DNA of 52,907 nucleotides from an uncultured Pseudomonas sp. (lineage in GTDB: Bacteria; Pseudomonadota; Gammaproteobacteria; Pseudomonadales; Pseudomonadaceae): NCBI RefSeq assembly GCF_946886105.1, contig NZ_CAMPHV010000039.1:1-52907 (forward strand), read 5' to 3'. A program made the translations under genes and the position numbers. Below are positions 28,536 through 37,515 of this stretch, piece after piece (the stretch's first letter is position 1; every line of letters starts with the position of its first letter). Below the pieces are notes generated by a model. The model was not told where the DNA came from, did not search any database, and saw nothing but the letters and a program-made list of their open reading frames with translations.

Positions 28536-28805
28536 TCATTTCTGGAGTCGCGGCTCGGTGCTTTGATGCATGCTTTGCACTCCTTATATCTGCGGCGTTG
28601 GCTCAGGCGGCTTTTCGGCTCTGGCCAAGGACAATCATTTTCGCTATCTACGGGCTGCGCTTGGCCTGCTTTTGAGTGGCAGTGCAATAGATGCATCGAT
28701 CGATGAAATCACCCAGGGTGACTTCTGCAAATTGAGTCTCTAGAATGCATGCCCTTGATCGGGGTCGGAAACGGCCGGCCTATGTCTGTGCAACGAGGAA
28801 TATTC
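28536..28805 (+). other. Upstream region of tig
   Basis: This 270-bp stretch between the tRNA terminator and the trigger factor ATG must contain the tig promoter. I see no clear sigma-70 or heat-shock promoter match in it. A palindrome GATGCATCGATCGATG-like run occurs near 28690-28705. No gene is supported. Confidence 0.35.
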
Positions 28806-30116
28806 ATGCAAGTTTCTGTTGAAAACACTTCTGCTCTCGAGCGCCGTATGACCGTAGGCGTCTCCGTCGAGCGCATCGAGACTGAAGTCAACAAGCGTCT
28901 GCAGCAGACTGCCCGTCGCGCTAAGGTTCCTGGCTTCCGTCCTGGTAAGGTGCCGATGAGCGTCATCCGTCAGCGTTACGAGGACGCCGCTCGTCAGGAA
29001 GCTCTCGGCGATTTGATCCAGGCTACTTTCTACGAGGCCGTTGTCGAGCAGAAGCTCAATCCGGCCGGCTCGCCGGCTGTCGAGCCGAAGACTTTCGAGA
29101 AAGGTAAGGATCTGGAATACGTGGCCACTTTCGAAGTGTTTCCCGAGTTCCAGGTTACCGGCTTGGAGTCCATCGCTATCGAGCGTCTGCAAGCCGAAGT
29201 GGCTGACAGCGACCTGGACAACATGCTGGAAATTCTGCGCAAGCAGAACACCCGCTTCGAGGCCGTCGAGCGCGCCGCTGAAAACGGCGACCAACTGAAC
29301 ATCGATTTTGTCGGCAAGATCGGCGGTGAGGCCTTCGCTGGCGGTTCCGCCAAAGGCACTCAGCTGGTGCTCGGTTCCGGTCGCATGATTCCTGGTTTCG
29401 AAGATGCCCTGGTCGGCGCCATGCCAGGCGAAGAGCGTGTGATCAATCCGACCTTCCCCGAGGATTATCAGAACCTGGATCTGGCTGGTAAAACCGCCGA
29501 ATTCACTGTCACCGTTAACAGCATCAACGCGCCTCAGTTGCCGGAGCTGAATGACGAATTCTTCGCCCTGTTCGGCGTCAAAGAAGGCGGTCTGGAAGGC
29601 TTCCGCGCTGAAGTTCGCAAGAATATGGAGCGCGAGCTGCGTCAGGCGATCAAGTCCAAGGTGAAGAGCCAGGTGATGGACGGCCTGCTGGCTGCTAACC
29701 CGATCGAAGTGCCCAAGGCGCTGGTCGGCAACGAAGTCAACCGCCTGCGCGTTCAGGCCGTTCAGCAATTCGGCGGCAACATCAAGCCGGATCAGCTGCC
29801 GGCCGAACTGTTCGAAGAACAAGCCAAGCGCCGCGTCGTGTTGGGTTTGATCGTTGCCGAAGTGGTCAAGCAGTTCGAGCTCAAGCCTGACGATGCCCGC
29901 GTACGCGAGATGATTCAGGAAATGGCTTCGGCCTACCAAGAGCCTGAGCAGGTTGTGGCCTGGTACTACAAAAACGACCAGCAAATGAACGAGGTACGTT
30001 CGGTTGTGCTGGAAGAGCAAGTTGTAGATACTGTTTTGCAGAAGGCTAACGTGACCGATAAAACGGTCTCTTACGAAGAAGCTGTCAAGCCGGTGGAAGC
30101 TCCACAAGCCGCCTGA
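28806..30116 (+). CDS. tig: Trigger factor (ribosome-associated chaperone)
   Basis: This 436-residue protein has all three trigger-factor regions. The N-terminal ribosome-binding domain carries the signature GFRPGKVP (near residue 44), followed by the FKBP-type prolyl isomerase domain with [16 protein letters not shown], and then the helical C-terminal chaperone domain. It binds nascent chains at the ribosome exit. ATG 28806 was chosen because GAGGAAT lies at the correct distance and the encoded MQVSVE is the family N-terminus; an in-frame upstream start is not supported. The order tig-clpP-clpX-lon is conserved in Pseudomonas. Confidence 0.97.
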   Translation: MQVSVENTSALERRMTVGVSVERIETEVNKRLQQTARRAKVPGFRPGKVPMSVIRQRYEDAARQEALGDLIQATFYEAVVEQKLNPAGSPAVEPKTFEKGKDLEYVATFEVFPEFQVTGLESIAIERLQAEVADSDLDNMLEILRKQNTRFEAVERAAENGDQLNIDFVGKIGGEAFAGGSAKGTQLVLGSGRMIPGFEDALVGAMPGEERVINPTFPEDYQNLDLAGKTAEFTVTVNSINAPQLPELNDEFFALFGVKEGGLEGFRAEVRKNMERELRQAIKSKVKSQVMDGLLAANPIEVPKALVGNEVNRLRVQAVQQFGGNIKPDQLPAELFEEQAKRRVVLGLIVAEVVKQFELKPDDARVREMIQEMASAYQEPEQVVAWYYKNDQQMNEVRSVVLEEQVVDTVLQKANVTDKTVSYEEAVKPVEAPQAA

Positions 30117-30139
30117 TTCTTTACCTCGTTCGAGCACAC

Positions 30140-30167
30140 CATAAGCCAGCCTCCGCGCTGGCTTATG
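30140..30167 (+). terminator. Hairpin between tig and clpP
   Basis: CATAAGCCAGC/GCTGGCTTATG form a perfect 11-bp stem with a six-base loop. No T run follows, so it may be a processing or stabilising hairpin rather than a full terminator. Confidence 0.5.
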
Positions 30168-30206
30168 CGTATTTGAGAAACGACTATTTAGGGAGCGAGT
30201 GCAAGA

Positions 30207-30857
30207 ATGTCGCGCAATCCTTTTACCCAGCAAATGCCTGAAATCCAAGCCGCTGGCGGCCTGGTGCCCATGGTTATCGAACAGTCGGCTCGCGGTGAGC
30301 GCGCCTACGACATTTATTCGCGTCTACTCAAGGAACGAGTGATTTTCCTGATTGGCCCCGTAGAAGACTACATGGCCAATCTGATTGCCGCTCAGCTGCT
30401 GTTCCTCGAAGCGGAAAACCCGGACAAGGATATTCACCTGTACATCAACTCCCCGGGTGGTTCGGTGACTGCGGGCATGTCGATTTACGACACCATGCAG
30501 TTCATCAAACCCGACGTCTCGACCATCTGTATCGGTCAGGCCTGCAGCATGGGTGCGTTGCTTCTGGCTGGCGGCGCCGCCGGCAAGCGTTATTGCCTGC
30601 CGCACTCGCGCATGATGATTCACCAGCCGTTGGGCGGTTTCCAGGGGCAGGCGTCGGATATCGAAATCCATGCCAAGGAAATCCTGTTCATTCGCGAGCG
30701 TTTGAATCAGGTTTTGGCCCATCATACTGGCCAGCCCATCGAAGTGATCGCCCGTGATACCGATCGCGATCGTTTCATGAGCGGTGAGGAAGCGGTGAAT
30801 TACCGCCTGATCGATCAGGTTTTGGCGAAGCGTGAATTGCCGGTGAAGCCCGCCTGA
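30207..30857 (+). CDS. clpP: ATP-dependent Clp protease proteolytic subunit ClpP
   Basis: ClpP forms the barrel-shaped serine protease that degrades substrates delivered by ClpX or ClpA. The catalytic triad is visible: Ser114 in ACSMGA, His139 in MMIHQPLGG and Asp188 in [20 protein letters not shown] is the conserved substrate-binding segment. The 216 residues, including a short propeptide, are normal. It is followed after 87 bp by clpX, its unfoldase partner. Confidence 0.98.
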   Translation: MSRNPFTQQMPEIQAAGGLVPMVIEQSARGERAYDIYSRLLKERVIFLIGPVEDYMANLIAAQLLFLEAENPDKDIHLYINSPGGSVTAGMSIYDTMQFIKPDVSTICIGQACSMGALLLAGGAAGKRYCLPHSRMMIHQPLGGFQGQASDIEIHAKEILFIRERLNQVLAHHTGQPIEVIARDTDRDRFMSGEEAVNYRLIDQVLAKRELPVKPA

Positions 30858-30944
30858 AAGTCTGCCTAGATGGCGTGCGGGCTTGAAAATGCCCGCATTT
30901 GCCTTCATCTTGTGTTTTAAGCCTACCGGATTTGGATTGATCGA

Positions 30945-32225
30945 ATGACTGACACCCGCAACGGCGAGGACAACGGCAAGTTGCTTTATTGCTCCTTCTG
31001 CGGCAAAAGCCAGCATGAAGTACGCAAATTGATTGCCGGTCCCTCGGTCTTTATCTGCGACGAGTGCGTCGACCTGTGCAACGACATCATCCGCGAGGAG
31101 GTGCAGGAAGCCCAGGCTGAGAGCAGTGCTCATAAATTGCCCGCGCCCAAGGAAATCAGCAATATCCTCGACCAGTATGTGATCGGTCAGGAGCGCGCGA
31201 AGAAGGTCTTGGCGGTAGCGGTATACAACCACTATAAGCGCCTTAATCAACGCGAAAAGAAAGACGACGTCGAGCTGGGTAAGAGCAATATCCTGCTGAT
31301 CGGCCCGACGGGTTCGGGTAAAACGCTGTTGGCTGAAACCCTGGCGCGTTTGCTCAATGTACCTTTCACGATTGCCGACGCCACCACGTTGACCGAAGCC
31401 GGTTATGTCGGGGAGGACGTCGAGAACATTATTCAGAAGCTGTTGCAGAAGTGCGATTACGACGTTGAGAAAGCCCAGATGGGCATCGTCTATATCGACG
31501 AAATCGATAAGATTTCCCGCAAGTCCGACAACCCGTCCATCACTCGCGATGTCTCGGGCGAAGGTGTGCAGCAGGCCTTGCTGAAGCTTATCGAGGGCAC
31601 CGTGGCCTCGGTCCCGCCGCAAGGTGGGCGCAAGCATCCGCAGCAGGAATTCCTGCAGGTCGATACGCGCAACATCCTGTTTATCTGCGGTGGTGCGTTC
31701 TCTGGCTTGGAAAAAGTCATTCAGGGCCGCTCGACCAAAGGCGGAATCGGCTTCAATGCCGAAGTGCGCAGTAAGGAAGAGGGTAAGAAGGTCGGCGAGT
31801 CGTTGCGTGCCGTAGAGCCGGACGATTTGGTGAAGTTCGGCTTGATTCCTGAGTTCGTCGGTCGTTTGCCGGTAATCGCAACTCTCGATGAACTCGACGA
31901 AGCCGCTCTGATGCAGATTCTGACCGAGCCCAAGAACGCCTTGACCAAGCAGTACGCCAAACTGTTCGAGATGGAAGGGGTTGAGTTGGAATTCCGACCG
32001 GACGCACTCAAGTCGGTGGCGCATAAGGCACTGGAGCGTAAGACAGGGGCCCGCGGTCTGCGGTCTATTCTCGAAGGCATTCTGCTCGACACCATGTATG
32101 AAATCCCGTCGCAAACCGACGTGAGTAAAGTGGTGATCGACGAGGGCGTGATCGACGGTTCCTCCCAGCCGCTGCTGATATACGAAAACAGCGAGCCGCC
32201 CGCAAAGGCAGCACCTGACGCTTGA
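30945..32225 (+). CDS. clpX: ATP-dependent Clp protease unfoldase ClpX
   Basis: ClpX is the AAA+ unfoldase that feeds ClpP. The N-terminal C4 zinc finger ([12 protein letters not shown]...ICDECVDLC, about residues 16-46) binds substrates and adaptors. Walker A is GPTGSGKT near 123, Walker B is [10 protein letters not shown], and the IGF-type ClpP-docking loop is present as [10 protein letters not shown]. The 426 residues match the family. A strong terminator after the stop separates it from lon. Confidence 0.98.
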   Translation: MTDTRNGEDNGKLLYCSFCGKSQHEVRKLIAGPSVFICDECVDLCNDIIREEVQEAQAESSAHKLPAPKEISNILDQYVIGQERAKKVLAVAVYNHYKRLNQREKKDDVELGKSNILLIGPTGSGKTLLAETLARLLNVPFTIADATTLTEAGYVGEDVENIIQKLLQKCDYDVEKAQMGIVYIDEIDKISRKSDNPSITRDVSGEGVQQALLKLIEGTVASVPPQGGRKHPQQEFLQVDTRNILFICGGAFSGLEKVIQGRSTKGGIGFNAEVRSKEEGKKVGESLRAVEPDDLVKFGLIPEFVGRLPVIATLDELDEAALMQILTEPKNALTKQYAKLFEMEGVELEFRPDALKSVAHKALERKTGARGLRSILEGILLDTMYEIPSQTDVSKVVIDEGVIDGSSQPLLIYENSEPPAKAAPDA

Positions 32226-32251
32226 ATAAAAAAGGCGTCTGTTACATGTTG

Positions 32252-32284
32252 AAAGCAAAGGGGCCTGTGGGCCCCTTTGCTTTT
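32252..32284 (+). terminator. Terminator after clpX
   Basis: AAAGCAAAGGGGCC and GGCCCCTTTGCTTT form a 14-bp stem with a short loop, ending in TTTT. Confidence 0.85.
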
Positions 32285-32296
32285 GCAGCTCCAATG

Positions 32297-32325
32297 CTTG
32301 TTTTTTACTGAGGCTGCCCCCATCT
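32297..32325 (+). promoter_or_regulatory. Probable heat-shock (RpoH) promoter of lon
   Basis: CTTGTTT and CCCCATCT are separated by 14 bp, close to the sigma-32 consensus CTTGAAA-N11-16-CCCCATNT. It lies 60 bp upstream of the lon ATG, just after the clpX terminator. lon is a known heat-shock gene in E. coli. Confidence 0.65.
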
Positions 32326-32384
32326 TAGGATTCAAGGTAATCCCATCTGTTTACAGCCTTTATGGCCGACGTAGAGCCTAAATC

Positions 32385-34781
32385 ATGAAGACAACCATCG
32401 AATTGCCTCTCCTGCCGCTGCGCGATGTCGTGGTTTATCCGCACATGGTCATCCCCTTGTTCGTGGGGCGTGAGAAATCCATCGAAGCACTCGAGGCGGC
32501 GATGATCGGCGAAAAGCAGATTCTGCTCCTCGCCCAGAAGAACCCAGCTGACGATGACCCGAGTGAAGAAGGGCTTTACCGGGTAGGGACGGTCGCGACC
32601 GTTCTGCAGCTGCTCAAGCTTCCGGATGGCACCGTCAAGGTGCTGGTCGAAGGCGAGCAGCGTGGCGAAATCGAACGCTTTATCGAAGTGGGCGGACATT
32701 GCCGTGCCGAAGTACAGCTGATCGATGAAGTCGATGCGCCGGAGCGTGAATCCGAAGTGTTCGTGCGCAGCTTGCTCAGCCAGTTCGAGCAATATGTCCA
32801 GCTCGGTAAAAAGGTACCGGCTGAGGTGCTGTCCTCGCTCAACAGCATCGATGAGCCAAGCCGACTGGTCGATACCATGGCCGCGCACATGGCGCTGAAA
32901 ATCGAGCAGAAGCAGGAAATCCTGGAAATTACCGATCTGTCGGCCCGGGTCGAACACGTGCTGGCCTTGCTGGATGCCGAAATCGATCTGTTGCAGGTCG
33001 AGAAGCGTATCCGCGGCAGGGTCAAAAAGCAGATGGAGCGCAGTCAGCGCGAGTACTACCTGAACGAGCAGATGAAGGCCATTCAGAAGGAGCTCGGCGA
33101 CAGCGAGGAAGGGCACAACGAGCTCGATGAGCTGAAGAAACGCATCGAGAATGCCGGGCTGAGCAAAGAGGCTTACGGTAAAGCGCAAACCGAGTTGAAC
33201 AAGCTCAAGCAGATGTCGCCCATGTCCGCCGAGGCGACCGTGGTGCGCTCCTATATCGATTGGCTGGTGAATGTGCCGTGGAAGGCGCAAAGCAAGGTCA
33301 GGCTCGACCTAGCGCGTGCGGAAGCCATTTTGGACGCCGACCATTACGGTCTTGATGAGGTCAAGGACCGCATCCTCGAGTACCTCGCGGTACAGAAGCG
33401 TGTGAAGAAAATCAAAGGCCCGGTGCTCTGTCTGGTCGGCCCGCCCGGTGTGGGTAAGACCTCCCTGGCCGAGTCGATTGCCAGCGCGACCAACCGCAAA
33501 TTCGTGCGCATGGCCCTTGGTGGCGTGCGCGACGAGGCGGAGATTCGCGGTCACCGGCGCACTTATATCGGCTCCATGCCAGGTCGCCTGATCCAGAAGA
33601 TGACCAAGGTAGGGGTGCGCAACCCGCTGTTCCTGCTCGATGAGATCGACAAGATGGGGCAGGACATGCGTGGCGATCCGGCATCGGCGCTGCTCGAGGT
33701 GCTCGATCCGGAGCAGAACCACAATTTCAACGATCACTACTTGGAGGTCGATTACGACCTGTCCGATGTGATGTTCCTCTGCACCGCCAACTCGATGAAT
33801 ATTCCTGCGGCATTGCTCGATCGGATGGAGGTGATCCGTCTGCCCGGCTACACCGAGGATGAGAAGATCAACATCGCGATCAAGTACCTGGCGCCCAAGC
33901 AGACCCAGGCCAACGGCCTGAAAAAGGGTGAGCTGGAGTTCGAGGAGGCGGCGATTCGCGACATCATTCGTTACTACACCCGAGAAGCCGGCGTGCGTAG
34001 CCTGGAGCGGCAAATCGCCAAGGTCTGTCGTAAAGCGGTCAAGGAGCACACTCGGGAAAAACGCTTCAAAGTCGTGGTTACCGCCGACTCGCTCGATCAT
34101 TTCCTCGGGGTGCGCAAGCATCGTTATGGGCTCGCCGAGCTACAGGATCAGATCGGTCAGGTGACCGGGCTGGCCTGGACCCAGGTGGGCGGCGAACTCT
34201 TGACCATCGAGGCCGCTGTGGTGCCGGGTAAGGGCCAATTGATTAAAACCGGCTCTCTGGGCGACGTCATGGGCGAATCCATTACGGCCGCGTTGACAGT
34301 CGTGCGCAGCCGGGCGAAGAGTTTGGGCGTCCCTGTGGACTTCTACGAGAAGCGCGACATTCATATCCATATGCCGGAGGGGGCGACGCCGAAAGACGGC
34401 CCCAGCGCGGGCGTAGGGATGTGCACGGCGCTGGTTTCCGCACTGACCCAGATCCCCGTGCGCGCGGACGTGGCGATGACCGGCGAAATAACTCTGCGAG
34501 GGCAGGTGCTGGCAATTGGTGGTTTAAAAGAAAAACTACTCGCAGCCCATCGCGGTGGAATCAAAACCGTGATCATTCCGGAAGAAAATATGCGTGATCT
34601 GAAAGAGATTCCGGAAAATATTAAGCAGGATCTGCAGATTAAACCGGTTAAATGGATTGACGAAGTCCTGCAAATTGCGCTGCAATACGCCCCGGAGCCC
34701 TTGCCCGATGCGGCTCCCGAGCTGGTTGCAAAGGACGATAAGCGCGAGTCTGATTCCAAGGAGCGAATTAGCACGCATTAG
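32385..34781 (+). CDS. lon: ATP-dependent protease Lon
   Basis: Lon degrades misfolded and short-lived regulatory proteins in the cytoplasm. The N-terminal LON substrate-binding domain begins [16 protein letters not shown]. The AAA+ module has Walker [10 protein letters not shown] near residue 352 and Walker [12 protein letters not shown]. The protease domain has the catalytic dyad Ser674 (GPSAGVGM) and Lys717 ([14 protein letters not shown]). The 798 residues match LonA. It has its own heat-shock-like promoter and is followed by hupB, as in other pseudomonads. Confidence 0.98.
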   Translation: MKTTIELPLLPLRDVVVYPHMVIPLFVGREKSIEALEAAMIGEKQILLLAQKNPADDDPSEEGLYRVGTVATVLQLLKLPDGTVKVLVEGEQRGEIERFIEVGGHCRAEVQLIDEVDAPERESEVFVRSLLSQFEQYVQLGKKVPAEVLSSLNSIDEPSRLVDTMAAHMALKIEQKQEILEITDLSARVEHVLALLDAEIDLLQVEKRIRGRVKKQMERSQREYYLNEQMKAIQKELGDSEEGHNELDELKKRIENAGLSKEAYGKAQTELNKLKQMSPMSAEATVVRSYIDWLVNVPWKAQSKVRLDLARAEAILDADHYGLDEVKDRILEYLAVQKRVKKIKGPVLCLVGPPGVGKTSLAESIASATNRKFVRMALGGVRDEAEIRGHRRTYIGSMPGRLIQKMTKVGVRNPLFLLDEIDKMGQDMRGDPASALLEVLDPEQNHNFNDHYLEVDYDLSDVMFLCTANSMNIPAALLDRMEVIRLPGYTEDEKINIAIKYLAPKQTQANGLKKGELEFEEAAIRDIIRYYTREAGVRSLERQIAKVCRKAVKEHTREKRFKVVVTADSLDHFLGVRKHRYGLAELQDQIGQVTGLAWTQVGGELLTIEAAVVPGKGQLIKTGSLGDVMGESITAALTVVRSRAKSLGVPVDFYEKRDIHIHMPEGATPKDGPSAGVGMCTALVSALTQIPVRADVAMTGEITLRGQVLAIGGLKEKLLAAHRGGIKTVIIPEENMRDLKEIPENIKQDLQIKPVKWIDEVLQIALQYAPEPLPDAAPELVAKDDKRESDSKERISTH

Positions 34782-34794
34782 CAGGATGGCTTCC

Positions 34795-34824
34795 TTGACA
34801 CCATTTTCAGGCCCTTGCTATAAA
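34795..34824 (+). promoter_or_regulatory. Sigma-70 promoter of hupB
   Basis: Consensus -35 TTGACA at 34795 and TATAAA at 34819 are spaced by 18 bp. They lie about 95 bp upstream of the hupB start and just beyond the lon stop. Confidence 0.75.
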
Positions 34825-34918
34825 GCGGCTCTTATTGTGTCAGCAAGCCATCCAGCACCCGCTTTGCTTACACTAAAATTCAAAGAAACAAACTCAACAG
34901 AAATTAAGGGGACTTAGA

Positions 34919-35191
34919 GTGAACAAGTCGGAACTGATCGATGCCATCGCTGCATCTGCTGATATCCCGAAGGCTGTTGCAGGCCGCGCGCTGGACGCAG
35001 TGATTGAATCCGTTACTGGTGCGTTGAAGGCTGGTGATTCCGTTGTACTGGTTGGTTTCGGTACTTTTGCTGTCAAAGAGCGTGCCGCTCGCACTGGCCG
35101 CAACCCGCAGACCGGTAAGCCAATCAGTATCGCTGCTGCTAAGATCCCAGGCTTCAAGGCCGGTAAAGCACTGAAAGACGCTGTTAACTAA
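34919..35191 (+). CDS. hupB: DNA-binding protein HU-beta
   Basis: This 90-residue nucleoid protein begins (M)[15 protein letters not shown] and has the family signature [21 protein letters not shown] in the beta-arm region. It bends DNA non-specifically as a dimer. The start codon is GTG with a purine-rich site (AAGGGGA) upstream. It has its own strong promoter and a perfect GC-rich hairpin (35213-35235) after the stop. Confidence 0.97.
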   Translation: MNKSELIDAIAASADIPKAVAGRALDAVIESVTGALKAGDSVVLVGFGTFAVKERAARTGRNPQTGKPISIAAAKIPGFKAGKALKDAVN

Positions 35192-35212
35192 GCGTCTTCC
35201 AGGCTTTACCTC

Positions 35213-35235
35213 TCAGGCCGGTTAAGCCGGCCTGA
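35213..35235 (+). terminator. GC-rich hairpin after hupB
   Basis: TCAGGCCGG and CCGGCCTGA form a perfect 9-bp stem with loop TTAAG. There is no T tract. The tRNA-like sequence begins 5 bp further on. Confidence 0.5.
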
Positions 35236-35239
35236 CAGC

Positions 35240-35311
35240 GGAGCGGTGGTTCGGTTGGTTAGATGCCGACCGTCACACTGGGGGTCGCAGATTCGAGCCC
35301 CGTCCGCTCCG
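35240..35311 (+). pseudogene. Degenerate tRNA-Asp (GTC) copy
   Basis: The segment begins GGAGCGGTGGTTCGGTTGG and ends TTCGAGCCCCGTCCGCTCCG, retaining the acceptor and T arms of a tRNA-Asp. Compared with the standard tRNA-Asp it is two bases shorter, one lost in the D-loop region and one in the anticodon arm. The anticodon stem (CCGAC opposite ACTGG) no longer pairs fully, the T-stem has changes, and the encoded end is CGA instead of CCA. A GTC triplet is still present. It is followed by a strong terminator at 35324. It is best read as a decayed tRNA gene. Confidence 0.7.
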
Positions 35312-35323
35312 CGAGTTTACGAG

Positions 35324-35351
35324 AAGGCGCATCCTCGGATGCGCCTTTCTT
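35324..35351 (+). terminator. Terminator after the tRNA-Asp-like sequence
   Basis: AAGGCGCATC/GATGCGCCTT with tetraloop CTCG ends in TTTCTT. It is typical of a terminator closing a tRNA or hupB transcript. Confidence 0.8.
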
Positions 35352-35414
35352 CTATCCGGACTTTACCCACGCTGCGCGGCTGCTTTATTTTCGTTGAGTC
35401 GTTCTGGGGGACGC

Positions 35415-37280
35415 ATGCTGCAAAACATCAGGGACAATTCACAGGGTTGGATTGCCAAAACCATCATCGGCCTCATAGTTGCGCTTCTCGCGCTGACAGG
35501 TGTGGACGCCATTTTCACCAGCACCAGCAATAGCCAGAATGCCGCGCAAGTGAATGGCGAAGAAATCACTTCCGCAGAATTGGGCCAAGCGGTGGAGATG
35601 CAGCGTCGCCAACTGTTGCAGCAATTGGGGCGCGACTTCGATGCTTCGCTACTCGACGAGAAGCTGCTACGCGACTCTGCGCTCAATGGCTTGATCGAGC
35701 GCACGCTACTGTTGCAGGGGGCTGAAAAAGCCGATTTCGCCTTCTCTAAACAAGCCCTCGATCAACTGGTACTGCAGACGCCTGAGTTTCTGGTCGATGG
35801 CAAATTCGATGCGGACCGTTTCGATCAGGTGATCCGTCAGCTCGGCTATAGCCGTCTGCAATTCCGGCGCATGCTCGAAGAGGAAATGCTTGTCGGCCAG
35901 CTGCGTGCCGGTCTGGCCGGCAGTGGCTTCGTGACCGACGAGGAGATCGCAGCTTTCGCTCGATTGGAAAAGCAAACCCGCGATTTCGCTACTTTGACAC
36001 TGGCGGCCGATAGCGCCGCCGTGCAGCTCAGCGACGACGACATCAAGGCCTATTACGAATCCCAGGCCAGCGAGTTCATGAGCCCGGAGCAAGTGGTGCT
36101 GGAGTATGTCGAGCTGAACAAGGACGACTTCTTCGATGAGGTCGAGGTGAGCGATGAGGCGCTGCAGAATGCCTATCGCGACGAAATCGCCAACCTGGCC
36201 GAACAGCGTCAGGCGGCTCATATTTTGATCGAGCCGAGCGATTCGCTCAGCGATGAGCAAGCCAAAGCCAAAATCCAGGAAATCGAAAAGCGCTTACAGC
36301 AGGGCGAAGACTTCGCTGCGCTGGCTAAAGAGTTTTCCAATGATCCCGGTTCTGCCGGTAGCGGTGGCGATCTCGGCTACGCCGGTCCGGGCGTCTATGA
36401 TCCCGCATTCGAAGAGGCGCTCTACGCCTTGGAGAAGGGCCAGGTCTCGGCGCCGGTCCGCAGTGAGTTCGGCTGGCACCTGATCAAGCTTCTAGGGGTG
36501 CAGGCGCCGGAAGTGCCGACGCTCGACAGCTTGAAAGACAAACTATTGCGTGATCTCAAGGCTCGTCAGGTCGAGCAACGTTTCGTTGAGGTCTCGAAAC
36601 AGCTTGAAGACAGTGCTTTCGAAGCCTCCGATCTGGCTCAGCCGGCGCAGGAATTGGGTCTTGAAGTGAAGACCACCGAGGCCTTCGGTCGCGAGGGCGG
36701 CGAAGGTATAGCAGCTAATCGGCAGGTCATCCAAGCTGCCTTCAGCGCCGAGGTGCTGGAGGATGGCAGCAACAGCAGCGTGATCGAGCTCGACCCCAAT
36801 ACTGCGGTTGTCGTGCGTGTCAAAGAGCATAAAAAGCCGCAACGGCTTGCTCTTGAGCAGGTTGCGGAAAGCATCCGTGAGCAACTGACCAAGGTGCGCG
36901 CAAGCGAAGCGGCCAAAGCCAGTGGGGAAGAGCTGTTGAGCGCTTTGCGTTCGGGGAAAACGCCAGCCGATAAGGCGTCGACCTGGAAAGTAACCGAAGC
37001 CGCCACGCGTAACCAGGAAGGTGTGGAGCCCGCAGTTTTGCAAGAGCTGTTCCGCATGCCCAAGCCGAGCGATGCCGGGAAGCCGACCTTTGCTGGCGTG
37101 AGCCTGCAAAATGGCGATTACGTGATCGTTCGCCTGGATGGTGTCAGTGAGCCGGAGAAGGCGCTGTCGGATGAGGAGAAGGCGATGTACAGTCGCTTCC
37201 TCGCCTCACGTAGCGGTAAGCAAGACTTCTCTGCGTTCCTCAAGCAGTTGGAGGCAGAGGCGGATATCGAGCGTTTCTGA
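35415..37280 (+). CDS. ppiD: Periplasmic folding chaperone PpiD (SurA/parvulin-like)
   Basis: This 621-residue inner-membrane-anchored chaperone starts MLQNIRDNSQGWIAKTIIGL, with one helix (about residues 14-34) placing the body in the periplasm. A SurA N-like helical region follows, then a single parvulin domain (QRQAAHILIEP... to EFGWHLIKLL, about 265-365), including the GSGGDLGYAGPG loop. It helps newly translocated proteins at SecYEG. ATG 35415 was chosen for GGGGG upstream and for the family N-terminus. Confidence 0.95.
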   Translation: MLQNIRDNSQGWIAKTIIGLIVALLALTGVDAIFTSTSNSQNAAQVNGEEITSAELGQAVEMQRRQLLQQLGRDFDASLLDEKLLRDSALNGLIERTLLLQGAEKADFAFSKQALDQLVLQTPEFLVDGKFDADRFDQVIRQLGYSRLQFRRMLEEEMLVGQLRAGLAGSGFVTDEEIAAFARLEKQTRDFATLTLAADSAAVQLSDDDIKAYYESQASEFMSPEQVVLEYVELNKDDFFDEVEVSDEALQNAYRDEIANLAEQRQAAHILIEPSDSLSDEQAKAKIQEIEKRLQQGEDFAALAKEFSNDPGSAGSGGDLGYAGPGVYDPAFEEALYALEKGQVSAPVRSEFGWHLIKLLGVQAPEVPTLDSLKDKLLRDLKARQVEQRFVEVSKQLEDSAFEASDLAQPAQELGLEVKTTEAFGREGGEGIAANRQVIQAAFSAEVLEDGSNSSVIELDPNTAVVVRVKEHKKPQRLALEQVAESIREQLTKVRASEAAKASGEELLSALRSGKTPADKASTWKVTEAATRNQEGVEPAVLQELFRMPKPSDAGKPTFAGVSLQNGDYVIVRLDGVSEPEKALSDEEKAMYSRFLASRSGKQDFSAFLKQLEAEADIERF

Positions 37281-37296
37281 TCGCATCCGCTATATA

Positions 37297-37327
37297 AAAG
37301 ACCGCTTGTATAAGCGGTCTTTTTTTG
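37297..37327 (+). terminator. Terminator after ppiD
   Basis: AAAGACCGCTT/AAGCGGTCTTT is an 11-bp stem followed by a T run. Confidence 0.9.
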
Positions 37328-37471
37328 TCCGTTATATCGCCAGCTGCAAATGCCGGGGAGTTCGGTCTCTACAATTTATCTCGACAAGCCAGGATGGTTA
37401 TTCGGCTGTCCGATCGGCGTAGAGGACGGCTTTTCATAGGCTGTTCTCTTGTCATTTGCGGGGCGCATAAG

Positions 37472-37500
37472 AAAAAGCCCCGCACTGGGCGGGGCTCTTC
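37472..37500 (-). terminator. Terminator of acnB
   Basis: On the - strand AGCCCCGC/GCGGGGCT is followed by a T5 run. It begins 16 bp after the acnB stop codon. Confidence 0.88.
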
Positions 37501-37515
37501 TGACGCGGGTAACGC

